This document shows, piece by piece, positions 7,781 through 15,507 of a stretch of 64,000 bases of DNA. Both the position numbers and the translations under genes were made by a program. Location of the stretch: NCBI RefSeq assembly GCF_003046185.1, contig NZ_PZZL01000005.1, forward strand, positions 1-64,000, read 5' to 3'. The DNA is from Phreatobacter oligotrophus (GTDB lineage Bacteria; Pseudomonadota; Alphaproteobacteria; Rhizobiales; Phreatobacteraceae). The notes under the pieces were generated by a model. It was not told the DNA's origin. It searched no databases and saw only the letters and a program-made list of their open reading frames with translations. Position 1 is the stretch's first letter. The number at the start of each line of letters is the position of its first letter.

Positions 7781-8203
7781 GGCGTTTCCTCCCAAAATGT
7801 CCAATAGGCTCAAAAACGATGTGTTGCGAAACGTCCAGAAATCAAGGGGTACTCAAATGGACCGCGTGCCGCCCGATCCCGGACGCGTCCGCTAGGGCAG
7901 GCCTCATTGGACAGAGACGGCCCCCTGCCCCGCTGGGCGCCGCGCCACTTATCGATCACGAACGCGTGAGTGGCGCGCCCCTATGTCGGGTGCGGTCGGA
8001 TGACTGTCGATCGACAGTCGACCCGCGGGGCGGACCCGACCCCTGCCGGGCAGTCCGATTGCCGAGCGACGGCGGGCGCAGGGTGCCCACACAAAATTGC
8101 GCCCCAGCCAAAAATCGTGTGCGCGATTTTCCCGGGCCGAAGCCACCTTTCATCGCGCACCCGGGAGCCGGAGGATCGTCCCGCAACGACGAAAGGCAAC
8201 GTC
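7781..8203. other. palindrome-rich intergenic region upstream of the serine recombinase
   Basis: About 420 bases with no convincing gene. It holds a nine-base inverted repeat CGCGCCACT (7941-7949) / AGTGGCGCG (7969-7977), a perfect 18-bp palindrome at 8002-8019 centred on CGATCG, and a short A/T hairpin AAAATCG (8111-8117) / CGATTTT (8124-8130). The region separates the leftward recombinase from a rightward operon, so it probably holds both promoters. The palindromes may be recombinase crossover or repressor sites. Confidence 0.45.
8002..8019. repeat. perfect 18-bp palindrome
   Basis: GACTGTCGATCGACAGTC reads the same on both strands. It lies about 220 bases upstream of the serine recombinase start and 185 bases before the next rightward gene. 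A perfect palindrome of this length is rare by chance and suggests a dimeric protein-binding or recombination site. Confidence 0.6.
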
Positions 8204-8842
8204 ATGACACGCGCGTACTTTGCTCGAGAAGAGCACCTGCTACCCGAAGACGAAGCGGCCCGCCGCATGATCGTCCACGGCATACACGAGCATCTCTCCG
8301 AGATTTCGGATCACACGACCATCGCGCCCGAATGGCGCCTTACCAACGCTCTTCGCGGCCTCCTTGCTCTCCAGGACTACGGCGCCAGGGCTCTCGCCGA
8401 CGTCGAGGCTGACGGGATCCGCCGCGCACTCGACGATGTGACGCCATGCATCCTCGCCAAGCTTGAAGGCTTGATGCCGATGGCGGCGCTTCAGACCGGG
8501 CTTTTCGATTTTCGGGAGCTCGTGGCGCACCACACTGCGAGGCGCCCCAGCTCGGACCGGGAAACGCGAGACCTGATCGACCGGGCGCAGATCTTCGAGA
8601 ACGAACTGCACAACGTTTCGCTCCGCAAGCTGATGGAGCGTCGCGCGGAGAAGGCGGCCGCCAAGGCGCTAAAGGCAGCGGTAGCGGCGGCTTCAACGGT
8701 CGCCGAAATGCCCGCGGCAACGCCGACCACGAACCAGAAAGTGGCGCCTACGGACAGCATCCCTCCTCTGTCTCTTTACTTCGACATTGGCGACGAAGAA
8801 CTCGACTTGCTCCCGCCCGATCATCCCTGGCTGAAAGACTGA
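8204..8842 (+). CDS. hypothetical protein of the mobile element
   Basis: A 212-residue protein of unknown family. The N-terminal 150 residues are mostly helical and well charged; an Ala/Lys-rich stretch follows (RRAEKAAAKALKAAVAAAS, about 150-170), and the acidic C-terminus ends DLLPPDHPWLKD. The ATG at 8204 is preceded by GAAAGG; longer in-frame starts run into the palindrome-rich spacer and are unlikely. It is the first gene of a tight rightward operon: the virion-like gene starts 11 bases after its stop. Coexpression with that gene suggests it may be a chaperone or partner, but this is inference from position only. Confidence 0.6.
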   Translation: MTRAYFAREEHLLPEDEAARRMIVHGIHEHLSEISDHTTIAPEWRLTNALRGLLALQDYGARALADVEADGIRRALDDVTPCILAKLEGLMPMAALQTGLFDFRELVAHHTARRPSSDRETRDLIDRAQIFENELHNVSLRKLMERRAEKAAAKALKAAVAAASTVAEMPAATPTTNQKVAPTDSIPPLSLYFDIGDEELDLLPPDHPWLKD

Positions 8843-8853
8843 GGGGCGCCCTC

Positions 8854-11800
8854 ATGGCTCGCATCATCGAATTCGAGGGACGCAGAATCGAAGTCCCCGC
8901 AGACGCTACTGACGCTGAGATCGCAACCATCCTGGAAGGCCCGGCGGGCCCTCCCAGCGCGCACAAAGCGGCTGAGAAGCCCACCCCGGGCGCTAGCGGC
9001 TTCATTGAGGTCGAGGCACCCGACGGCACGATCGTAGAGTTCCCGGCGGGCACGCCCTACGACGTGATGACCCAGGCCATGCGGCAGCGCTTCGGCGGTC
9101 CCCAGACCGGCCCCGCCAGCCCCGCCGCTCCGAACTACGGGGTGACGTTCGATGACCTTATCCCCCGGCCGGGGAGCCAGATCACTTTCGACGATCTGAT
9201 CCCGCAGACGCCGACGCAGCGCGCCATGGCCGAGCAGAACGCGATGACGCGCCCGCCGACGCCGCAGAGCGTGGCGGAGATCGCCGCGCGTCCGCCGGCG
9301 CCGCGCACTTGGGGCGACACAGCTTCCGATGCCTGGAACTACGCGGCATCGACTGGCGCCATCATGGGCCGCGAGGGGCGCCGCGTCATTGCGATGGCCG
9401 CCGGTGCGCCGGTCGATCTCGTCAACAACCTGCCGCGCGTCCCCGCCATGGCCCAGGCCGCCGTCAATTGGGCGATCCCTGCGGCGCGAAATCTACCGCA
9501 GATCCCCGATCCCGGCCGGATAAGCGACATGGGCGGCGGGCGAACGGAGCCCTTCGGCGGTTCGGAGTCGATCGACCGCGCGCTCGGTGCGCCGATCGAC
9601 GTCGTCGAAGCCGTTATGCGCCCACCCCAAGGCGACGTGCAGGGCCCGCAGATGCCCTGGCGCGAGGGCCCGGTCCCCCAGGACGCTTTCCAGCGCGTGG
9701 CCGGCCGGATCGGCGGAGAGCTCGGCGCCGCGATGATCCCGGCCGCCGGCGCCTTGGCGGTCGCCGGGCGCGTTGGCCGCGAAGGCGCACGGCAGATGGG
9801 GCCGGTTGCTCGGTTCATGGTCGAGCCCGCAGCGGTCGACCCCACCGGGTTTGTCCGGCGCGAAGCCGCAAACGCCGGCGCCGCGGGTCTTGGCGCGGGC
9901 ATAGCGAACGAAGCCGTGGGCAATCCGCAGCGCGGCGACAACTTCGTATCCGACTTCGCCGGATCGATGGGCGGAATCGCGACGCTTGGCGCAGGCAAGG
10001 CGATCATCGGCGCGGGCGGCAACGCACTTTCGGCGCTCTTTGGCGGCGGTCGCTACGCCGACGAAGTGGCGCGTGAAGCTGTCGCGTCGCGGATCATGGC
10101 GAACTCTTCCGAGATCGGCCGCCAGATGACCGAGGGGCGGCCCATCGATACATCGCCACTCGTCGAGGCGCTTCGCCGACCATCCCAGGCCGAGACGCTC
10201 ATTCCCGGCTATCAGGCGAACATCGCCGACCGCACCGGGGATCCCTCGCTCGCGACCTTCGCCTTCAATCAGGATATGCGCTCTCCAGGCGCCGCCAATT
10301 CGCGCACCGCGCGGAACGAGGCCGCCGTCTCGAGCACGATGGATCGCATGGCGCCCGATGGCGACCCCGCTCAATTCCGGGCCGCGCTGCAGTCGGGCCG
10401 GGACGTCCAGATTGCCGAGGCGACGGCAGCGGCGCGACAGGCCGAAGCGGGCTTCGCGGCGGCATCGCAGCAAGTCCAGCCCACGATGCGCGACGCGACG
10501 GCGCGCGGTTCGTCCATTCGCTCTGCGCTTCAGGACCGCGCCGACGCCGTTCAGACCAACGTTGTGCAGCCGGCATGGGAGCCGATGAACCAACCCGTGC
10601 CGACCGACGTCAACCCGTTGGTGCAGCGGTTCGCGCAGCGTGATGCCACGCTGCCGGCAAATGACGCGGCGCGCTTCCGCCCGGCCGAAGCCGACGTCGT
10701 CAAAGGGATGGCGCCCGACGCCGCCCCGGCCCCTGTCAGCACCGGCCTTCTAGACGCCAGCGGTCAGCCGATCATGCGCCAGCCGCCGGCGCCGGACCCG
10801 CGCGTCCCGATGTCCGAGATCACCGCCGTTCGCGGCGGCCTGTCGGACGACATCATGGCGGCGGAACGAGCCGGCCGCCTGAACGAGGCCCGCGTGCTCC
10901 GCGGCTACCGCGTCGACGTCGACGCAGCCATCAAGGAGGCCCTGCCGGCCGAGCTGGCCGGGGCCTATGAGAACGCCCGGGCGCTGACGCGTGACTTCAA
11001 GGATCGCTTCGCGCGCCAGGGCACGGCGATCGGGGACACGCTGATGCGTCGCGAGGGCGGCATGTACGCGCTGGACGACAGCGCCGTGCCCGCTCGGTTC
11101 GTGCAGCCCGACAGCGGCCGTGTGAACGACTTCCGGGCGTTGATGCGCGAGGTCGGCACCGACCCGCGGGCGCGCAACGGCGTTGCGGACGAGATCCTGG
11201 CCGACGTCCAGTCTTCCGGGCTTCTCCAGCGCCCCGAACAGCTTCAGCGATACATGAACGAGCGCGGCATCATGCTCGGCGAGTTTCCGGAGCTTCGGCA
11301 GAAGCTGCAGGCCGCCGCTGAGGCCAGCCGCGGTATGACGGCGGCGCAGCAGGCGGCGCGCGAGACGGAACAGCGTCTGACGACGCCGGGCCGTAGCGCG
11401 GTCGCCTCCTACTTGAAGTACGCCGACGAGGCGACGGTCGACGCGGTCCGCACAATCACCACGGGTCCGCGCCCGGCCGAAGCAATGCGTGAACTTCTTG
11501 ACGCCGCCGGCAACACACCGGAAGCGATCGCCAACGCCCGCGCCGCCCTGTGGGAAGCTGTGAAGCGGCAACGGAACCTTGCGCCGGGGCTCGGTGGCGA
11601 GGAGCGTTGGAACGGGCGCAAGCTGCAGCAACTCGTCAACGATCCGAAGTTCAACGCTGCGGCCCGCGTCCTGTGGCGCGACAACCCCGAGGAGTTCGAC
11701 CAGATCCGCGCCGTATTCAATGCGCTTGCAGGCTCGGAGCGCAGCACGGCCGCGCGTCTCCCCGGCACGTCCGGCACCAGGCAAGCCTTGCTCGGCGGCT

Positions 11801-12153
11801 TCGACCCGGCGCTGAGCGCGGCGTCGGTTGCGAGCCGCATCCGAAGCGTCAACCGTTCTCAGCTTTCGCCGTCGATCGCCGCGATCGATCTCGCAGCGAC
11901 CTGGCTTCGCCGGCGGTCCGCCCAGGTCCAGAGTCGGGCGATCGACACGATCGCCAGTGCCGCGGTGAACAACCCCGGCATGGCGGCGACCTTGCTCGAG
12001 GAGTTCAACCCCGCTGATTGGGCCGCGCGCCGGCGTCTGATCCTTCAGAAGTACGGCGTGCGCGCGACGCAGTTGGTCAATCTCCTGGACGAGGCCCAGG
12101 ACGACGACCCGGTTAAGGACGCCATCATGCGACAGCCGGAGGGCCGCCGATGA
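8854..12153 (+). CDS. large virion-like protein, possibly a phage internal/DNA-ejection protein
   Basis: A 1,099-residue Ala/Arg-rich protein without signal peptide. The N-terminus carries two related short modules (IEFEGRRIEVP ... DAEIATIL at about 4-27 and VEAPDGTIVEFPAGTP at about 51-66); modules of this type open many phage structural proteins of alphaproteobacteria. A tandem ITFDDLIP-like repeat follows at about 97-116. Glycine/alanine-rich helices at about 290-400 could be membrane-active, as in ejection proteins. Long helical regions with many Arg, Gln and Ala residues fill the rest. GAGGGG precedes the ATG. The gene overlaps the next HTH gene by ATGA. No capsid or tail gene accompanies it, which is odd. 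The assignment rests on composition and module resemblance, not on a proven family match. Confidence 0.55.
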   Translation: MARIIEFEGRRIEVPADATDAEIATILEGPAGPPSAHKAAEKPTPGASGFIEVEAPDGTIVEFPAGTPYDVMTQAMRQRFGGPQTGPASPAAPNYGVTFDDLIPRPGSQITFDDLIPQTPTQRAMAEQNAMTRPPTPQSVAEIAARPPAPRTWGDTASDAWNYAASTGAIMGREGRRVIAMAAGAPVDLVNNLPRVPAMAQAAVNWAIPAARNLPQIPDPGRISDMGGGRTEPFGGSESIDRALGAPIDVVEAVMRPPQGDVQGPQMPWREGPVPQDAFQRVAGRIGGELGAAMIPAAGALAVAGRVGREGARQMGPVARFMVEPAAVDPTGFVRREAANAGAAGLGAGIANEAVGNPQRGDNFVSDFAGSMGGIATLGAGKAIIGAGGNALSALFGGGRYADEVAREAVASRIMANSSEIGRQMTEGRPIDTSPLVEALRRPSQAETLIPGYQANIADRTGDPSLATFAFNQDMRSPGAANSRTARNEAAVSSTMDRMAPDGDPAQFRAALQSGRDVQIAEATAAARQAEAGFAAASQQVQPTMRDATARGSSIRSALQDRADAVQTNVVQPAWEPMNQPVPTDVNPLVQRFAQRDATLPANDAARFRPAEADVVKGMAPDAAPAPVSTGLLDASGQPIMRQPPAPDPRVPMSEITAVRGGLSDDIMAAERAGRLNEARVLRGYRVDVDAAIKEALPAELAGAYENARALTRDFKDRFARQGTAIGDTLMRREGGMYALDDSAVPARFVQPDSGRVNDFRALMREVGTDPRARNGVADEILADVQSSGLLQRPEQLQRYMNERGIMLGEFPELRQKLQAAAEASRGMTAAQQAARETEQRLTTPGRSAVASYLKYADEATVDAVRTITTGPRPAEAMRELLDAAGNTPEAIANARAALWEAVKRQRNLAPGLGGEERWNGRKLQQLVNDPKFNAAARVLWRDNPEEFDQIRAVFNALAGSERSTAARLPGTSGTRQALLGGFDPALSAASVASRIRSVNRSQLSPSIAAIDLAATWLRRRSAQVQSRAIDTIASAAVNNPGMAATLLEEFNPADWAARRRLILQKYGVRATQLVNLLDEAQDDDPVKDAIMRQPEGRR

Positions 12154-12404
12154 GCCGAGACCTGCGCCCGGATCCCCTCGCCTATCCGCCGCGCGGAATG
12201 AGCCGTGAGGAGGCTGCACGTTACGTCGGTGTCAGCGCGACGAAGTTCGACGAACTCGTCGCCGATGGTCGGATGCCGCCGCCAAAGCAGATCGACGGTC
12301 GTGTCGTGTGGGACCGTCTCCGCCTCGACGCGGCCTTTTCCGAAATCTCCGAGCGCGTGAATGCGATCGACGCCGCCTTGAAGGGCCGCGGCCGGGCTGC
12401 TTGA
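12150..12404 (+). CDS. excisionase-like helix-turn-helix protein next to the integrase
   Basis: An 84-residue MerR/AlpA-type helix-turn-helix protein: MSREEAARYVGVSATKFDELV is the DNA-binding unit and RMPPPKQIDGRVVWDRLRLD the wing, a combination usual in AlpA/excisionase families and in small regulators paired with tyrosine integrases. It overlaps the end of the large virion-like gene by four bases and ends eight bases before the integrase start. Position makes it the best Xis candidate in the element. The C-terminal 25 residues form a helix with a basic end. Confidence 0.75.
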   Translation: MSRDLRPDPLAYPPRGMSREEAARYVGVSATKFDELVADGRMPPPKQIDGRVVWDRLRLDAAFSEISERVNAIDAALKGRGRAA

Positions 12405-12412
12405 CTGTTGCG

Positions 12413-13495
12413 ATGGTCGAGCCTCCCCGCCCCTACCTCTCGTCGTTCAAGGACCGCCATGGCACGTTTCGATGGCGGTTCCGCCGGGGCGGCCGTTCTG
12501 TCTACCTCGCCGGTCAACCCGGGGAGCCGGCTTTCGAGGCGGAGTACGAAGCGCTCATCACTGGTCAGCGGCGCAAGATAGCCGACATGCGGCCGCTCCC
12601 CGGGGCGACGGTTCCGCGGTCATTCCGCGCGGCTTGGCGCATTGCCCAGAAGGATCCTGTCTGGCTTCGGAACACGCCTGAAACCCGGGCGCGCCACGCT
12701 GCGATCGTCGAAGCATTCCTGACGGCCAAGGTTTCAGCGGACGCTGACCTGACGTGGGCAGACGTTCCCGTCGAGGACCTGAAGCGCCGCCATGTGAAGG
12801 CGATCCTGGCAGAACGAGCCGACACCCCCCACGCTGCGCGCCATCTGTTGACGCGCATTCGGCAGATGATCGTCGCAGCGATGGACGAGGAATGGATCGA
12901 ACACGACCCGACGCACAAGATATCGTGGCGCCCTGAGTACAAAGGCTGGCGCGCCTGGACGGATGCCGAGCGTCAGGCTTTTGAGCGACACTGGCCTGTC
13001 GGGACGACGCCCCGGCTCGTCTACGCCCTCGCCATCTGGCAGGGCCACCGGCGGAGCGACATCGCCCGCCTAAAGCCCGACGACATCGCAGGCGACTTGG
13101 TCCGGCTCCAGCAGAAGAAAACAGGCAAGGTCATTCAATTGCCGATCGTGTCCATGCTGCGAGAGGTCCTCGCCGCGACGGATCTCACAGGCAAGACGGT
13201 CCTGCGCACGAAGTACGGTGACCCGTTCTCGGCTAAGTCGCTCACCGGGCACATGGCCGTATGGACCAAGGCCGCCGGCCTCCCGCCTGGATGCACGATC
13301 CACGGTCTCCGCAAGACGCTTGGAAAGCTGATGGCCGAAGGCGGTGCGTCGACACGCGAATTGATGGACGTCCTCGGACACGACGACATCAACCACGCCG
13401 AGCTCTACTCGCGTGAGGCCGAACAGGTGCGGATGGCACGGCAGGGCCTTGAGGCGGCCGAACGAGTCGTGCGAGGCGGCAAGCGGAGTGTCTAG
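12413..13495 (+). CDS. tyrosine-type site-specific integrase
   Basis: A 360-residue phage-type tyrosine recombinase that inserts the element into the neighbouring tRNA gene. The C-terminal catalytic domain shows the active-site set: Arg213 or 214 in QGHRRSD, a KKTGK lysine, His297-x-x-Arg300 (IHGLRKT), His323 (LGHDDI) and nucleophile Tyr332 (AELYSRE). The N-terminal 60 residues are basic and aromatic, like an arm-binding domain. The ATG at 12413 follows the HTH gene by eight bases; a longer upstream frame lies inside that gene and is rejected. The gene ends 57 bases before the tRNA-Glu 3' end, the classic layout for integration at a tRNA. Confidence 0.92.
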   Translation: MVEPPRPYLSSFKDRHGTFRWRFRRGGRSVYLAGQPGEPAFEAEYEALITGQRRKIADMRPLPGATVPRSFRAAWRIAQKDPVWLRNTPETRARHAAIVEAFLTAKVSADADLTWADVPVEDLKRRHVKAILAERADTPHAARHLLTRIRQMIVAAMDEEWIEHDPTHKISWRPEYKGWRAWTDAERQAFERHWPVGTTPRLVYALAIWQGHRRSDIARLKPDDIAGDLVRLQQKKTGKVIQLPIVSMLREVLAATDLTGKTVLRTKYGDPFSAKSLTGHMAVWTKAAGLPPGCTIHGLRKTLGKLMAEGGASTRELMDVLGHDDINHAELYSREAEQVRMARQGLEAAERVVRGGKRSV

Positions 13496-13536
13496 GCGGC
13501 TGTCTAACCGACTGACTAACACCGTAGCTAAGTTAT
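13489..13536 (+). repeat. four tandem 12-bp repeats beside the attachment site
   Basis: Four contiguous 12-base units begin at 13489, 13501, 13513 and 13525. They share the pattern TGnCTAA (TGTCTAGG, TGTCTAAC, TGACTAAC, TAGCTAAG). The first overlaps the integrase stop codon. Directly repeated units next to an attachment core are typical of integrase arm-type or excisionase binding sites. Confidence 0.55.
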
Positions 13537-13552
13537 TGAGATTAAGCGCTTT

Positions 13553-13628
13553 TGGCGCTCCCTAGGGGACTCGAACCCCTGTTTTCGCCGTGAGAGGGCG
13601 ACGTCCTAGACCGCTAGACGAAGGGAGC
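13553..13628 (-). tRNA. tRNA-Glu, anticodon CTC, with encoded CCA
   Basis: On the minus strand the sequence starts GCTCCCTTCGTCTAGCGG, has an anticodon loop CTCTCAC giving CTC, a GGTTCGAGTCCC T-arm and closes with AGGGAGC-G-CCA. The acceptor stem pairs perfectly over seven bases. The 3' end faces the integrase, so the element entered at this tRNA and its core duplication is expected within the 3' half; the second copy is not in this window. Confidence 0.95.
13557..13580. other. probable attachment-site core (tRNA 3' end)
   Basis: Integrases coded next to a tRNA 3' end usually recombine within the T-arm/acceptor part of that tRNA, here the stretch beginning CGCTCCCTAGGGGACTCGAA on the plus strand. 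The exact core length cannot be set because the other copy at the left end of the element lies outside the window; no match exists in the first kilobase. Confidence 0.5.
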
Positions 13629-13770
13629 GGACCGCCTCAAGCGGCGGAGGGCGCTTCATAAGCGCAAAGGCCCCGGCCGGTCAAGCGGGCCGCGCTGGGC
13701 TGTCGCAAGAAACTGGGGACCCCCGCGGGACGCCGCGAGATGCCGAGCCGGCGCGCCGCTGCGACCGCGA

Positions 13771-14133
13771 TCAGGGCCGCGGCACCTGCGGGCCGCCGAC
13801 GCGGATGCGGTGGCTTTCCTTCAGCGTCTTGAGGTCATAGATGACGATGGTGGCGCCGGTCTCCGCCTGATAGGTGACGGTGAGCCGGTTCTCGGCGCTG
13901 ACCGCCGAGACGAGGCGGCCGGGCTCGGCGGGAATGGCGCCCGAGACGACCGTCCCCGGTCCCGGCACCGTCATCAGCCGGTAGACGATGACCGCGAGCA
14001 CGCTGCCGACGCCGAGGATCATGACGAGGAACGAGATCACCGAGATGCGGCGCATGCGCGCCACCACCGCCTCGCTGGCGGGATCGGCGGCGTCCGTCTC
14101 GGTCGGGGCGGGGGTCGGCTGGATCTGGCTCAT
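13771..14133 (-). CDS. small single-pass membrane protein (possibly DUF6476)
   Basis: A 120-residue protein with a Pro/Thr-rich N-terminus, one membrane helix (ISFLVMILGVGSVLAVIVYRLM, roughly residues 29-50) and a C-terminal domain of about 65 residues with short beta-strand-like segments (TVTYQAETGATIVIYDL). Size, layout and the place next to rluD recall the alphaproteobacterial DUF6476 family, which has no known function; I recall this from memory and am not certain. The start is the ATG at 14133, divergent from rluD with only 30 bases between them. Longer frames run through rluD and are shadows. Confidence 0.75.
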   Translation of the reverse strand: MSQIQPTPAPTETDAADPASEAVVARMRRISVISFLVMILGVGSVLAVIVYRLMTVPGPGTVVSGAIPAEPGRLVSAVSAENRLTVTYQAETGATIVIYDLKTLKESHRIRVGGPQVPRP

Positions 14134-14163
14134 GGGCTTTGCGGCGACGGCAGGAGGGGCGGC

Positions 14164-15171
14164 GTGACGCGCACGGCCGACGAGGGAGCGGAGGGCCTCC
14201 GGATGGACGGCGTCGAACTGCAGGCCGACACGCCGCGCGAACGGCTGGACCGTCTCTTGGCGCGCCGCCTGCCGGACCTGTCGCGCTCGCGCCTCAAGGC
14301 GTTGATCGAGGCCGGACAGGTCAGGATCGGCGGGCGGACCATGACCGATGCCGCCCACAGGGTCAATGTGGGCGACGTGGTGGCCCTTGTCGTGCCGGAG
14401 CCCGAGGATCCGACGCCGCAGGGCGAGGATATCCCGCTCGCCATCGTCCACGAGGACGAGGCGCTCATCGTCATCGACAAGCCGGCGGGCCTCGTCGTCC
14501 ATCCGGCGGCGGGCAACTGGACGGGCACGCTGGTCAATGCGCTCATCGCCCATTGCGGCGACAGCCTGTCGGGGATCGGCGGGGTCAGGCGGCCGGGCAT
14601 CGTCCACCGCCTCGACAAGGACACGAGCGGGCTGCTGGTGGTGGCGAAGACCGATCGCGCGCATGCCTCCTTGAGCGCGCAGTTCGCCGATCACGGCCGC
14701 ACCGGCCCGCTCGAGCGCGCCTATGTCGCCTTCGCCTGGGGCGTGCCCGCGCGCGCGAGCTTCACCATCGACGCCGCCCTCGACCGCGACCCTCGCGCGC
14801 GGGAGAAGATCGCCGTCCGCCCCTCCGGACGCGACGCGGTGACGCATGTGACCGTCGAGGAGCCCCTCGCGGGCGGGCTCGCGAGCCGGGTCACCTGCCG
14901 CCTCGAGACCGGGCGCACGCACCAGATCCGCGTCCACATGGCGCATGTCGGGCATCCCCTGCTCGGCGACGCGACCTATGGCAGCGGCTTCCGCACCAAG
15001 GCGGCGAAGCTTCCCGCGCCCGCCCGCGAGGCCCTCGACGCCCTCGGCCGCCAGGCGCTCCACGCAGCGATTCTGGGCTTCGAGCACCCGATAACGGGCC
15101 AAACCATGCGTTTCGAGAGCCCCCTGCCCGCCGATCTTGCCCGTCTGGCCGAGGCCCTGCGCGGCGCCTGA
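14164..15171 (+). CDS. rluD: ribosomal large-subunit pseudouridine synthase, RluD/RluC family
   Basis: A 335-residue enzyme that isomerises uridines to pseudouridine in 23S rRNA. An S4-type RNA-binding domain (ERLDRLLARRLPDLSRSRL, about residues 20-85) precedes the catalytic domain, whose HRLDKDTSG motif holds the catalytic Asp151. RTHQIRVHMAHVGHPLLGD near residue 255 is the second conserved family motif. The GTG at 14164 is preferred since AGGAGG sits six bases upstream; an ATG 13 codons later is the alternative. It is divergent from the small membrane protein and lies upstream of rpoH, an order common in alphaproteobacteria. Substrate (RluD versus RluC sites) is inferred. Confidence 0.9.
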   Translation: MTRTADEGAEGLRMDGVELQADTPRERLDRLLARRLPDLSRSRLKALIEAGQVRIGGRTMTDAAHRVNVGDVVALVVPEPEDPTPQGEDIPLAIVHEDEALIVIDKPAGLVVHPAAGNWTGTLVNALIAHCGDSLSGIGGVRRPGIVHRLDKDTSGLLVVAKTDRAHASLSAQFADHGRTGPLERAYVAFAWGVPARASFTIDAALDRDPRAREKIAVRPSGRDAVTHVTVEEPLAGGLASRVTCRLETGRTHQIRVHMAHVGHPLLGDATYGSGFRTKAAKLPAPAREALDALGRQALHAAILGFEHPITGQTMRFESPLPADLARLAEALRGA

Positions 15172-15507
15172 GCGCTGCGGGAACCCGCGCCGCCCCGCCG
15201 CCGTTGCATCCCCTAGCGGCGTCCTCCCATCACGCCGCCGTCACGGCAACGTGTAACGACACGATGGCCCGCTTCGTAGTTGACTATGGGCTGAGGTGAT
15301 CGCCGAGCATCTTGCACGAATGCAAGCTTGACCTCGCGAACCTTCCCCTCTCGCGGGCATCTGTCAATGTTCTGCCATGATTGCCCGCAATGATCCGAAC
15401 AGGTCGGCGGGCGGTATAGCCCAATGACCAGCGGGCCACCCAGGCTTTTGGGGTGGGTGGCTCGGGGCTCGCCGGATGGTCCGGGAGCCGAAGACAAGGA
15501 GCGCCCT
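15172..15507 (+). promoter_or_regulatory. intergenic leader and promoter region of rpoH
   Basis: About 335 bases without a gene. A small hairpin CTTGCA-CGAA-TGCAAG lies at 15311-15326. It is followed by CTTGACC and, 16 bases after the CTTG, CCTCTCGCGG, a partial fit to the sigma-32 promoter pattern of alphaproteobacteria, which would allow self-control of rpoH. The fit is too weak to be sure. The 150 bases before the ATG may form a structured mRNA leader, but no specific thermosensor fold is demonstrated. Confidence 0.35.
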
